Shown: piece by piece, positions 63,623 to 64,000 of the stretch
Numbering within the stretch: the stretch's first letter is position 1
Layout of the letters: each line of letters opens with the position of its first letter
Assembly (NCBI RefSeq): GCF_002078875.1
Contig: NC_034415.1
Coordinates: 19,435,975 to 19,499,974, forward strand
Source: Numida meleagris
Taxonomy: Eukaryota > Chordata > Aves > Galliformes > Numididae
Direction of reading: 5' to 3'
DNA: 64,000 nt
The notes under the pieces: generated by a model
Database searches by the model: none
What the model saw: only the letters and a program-made list of their open reading frames with translations
What the model was told of the DNA's origin: nothing
Translations under genes and position numbers: made by a program

Positions 63623-64000
63623 CATTCACTTTTATCTGACTGGCCTCAAAGAAGTAGCAACCTCCCCATACTCTCAGTAATTGTGTGACACACGATGCTT
63701 CCAAAGTGATAACTATCTGCTGGCTTCCTCCTCTAACAAGACACAGTTAAAAAAATAGGAAGCGTTTTTCGTATTTATTGTTAATTGTCCTGACATGCAT
63801 ACAGTACAGCATTTTACACTTCTAATTTTATGTGCTCTCTCCAGATATAGTCTGAGAAAATATTTTGATATTAGTTTTCATTTCCATACTGCAAGCATGA
63901 ATGAATTTTTTATCATGCTTTGATTAAAAAACAGAGGAACAATACACATACAATTGTATATTATGGAGGTACTTTCAGCTAAATTAAAAATTATTAATAT
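63623..64000. other. Unique non-coding DNA
   Basis: AT-rich sequence. No feature seen. Confidence 0.6.

Noticed and set aside
1..64000. CRISPR array, operons, rRNA or tRNA genes, mitochondrial insert
   Set aside because: No regularly spaced repeats, no clustered long frames, and no recognisable RNA gene or mitochondrial sequence. The content is vertebrate repeat-bearing DNA.

Overview
The window looks like about 64 kb of non-coding DNA from a bird, most likely a galliform such as chicken. It is AT-rich. It carries several CR1 LINE fragments with typical avian 3' ends, including one ending in the (ATTCTATG)n-type tail. It also holds two endogenous-retrovirus LTR insertions. I found no complete protein-coding gene, no rRNA or tRNA gene, and nothing bacterial. 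The window therefore reads as a gene desert or the inside of a very large intron. The many short open frames are of the size and number expected by chance, or follow local base composition.

Layout. 1-4.9 kb: unique DNA with one perfect 14-bp hairpin. 4,911-5,431: a complete solo LTR on the minus strand, with TGTCA...TGACA ends and a perfect 5-bp target-site duplication (GACAT). 5.4-20.4 kb: unique DNA with a short CR1 3' end at 13.1 kb, a long pyrimidine tract at 16 kb and a CR1 tail at 17.1 kb. 20,445-21,705: the largest element, a 5'-truncated CR1 that keeps much of the reverse transcriptase, broken by one frameshift. 21.7-33.6 kb: unique DNA with poly-C and short tandem repeats and an unexplained minus-strand ORF followed by AATAAA at 29.1 kb. 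33.6 kb: a CR1 fragment. 35,654-36,067: an LTR followed by a tRNA-Phe-type primer-binding site that is present twice in a 43-bp tandem duplication, with an old CR1-like tail just beyond. 42.2 kb: a CR1 3' part on the plus strand. 50,429-50,846: a 209-bp exact-period tandem duplication centred on poly-G tracts. 52.2-52.5 kb: an old CR1. 53,959: a strong CTCF-like motif. 54.5 kb: a possible 92-nt exon on the minus strand. 63.4 kb: another CR1 3' end.

There is no operon-like or pathway organisation to describe. The interest lies in how the mobile elements inserted and changed, in the poly-G duplication, which may be real or an assembly artefact, and in a few unexplained candidates (possible exon, possible retrocopy tail, CTCF-like site). 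All family names come from recall of element structure, not from a database search.
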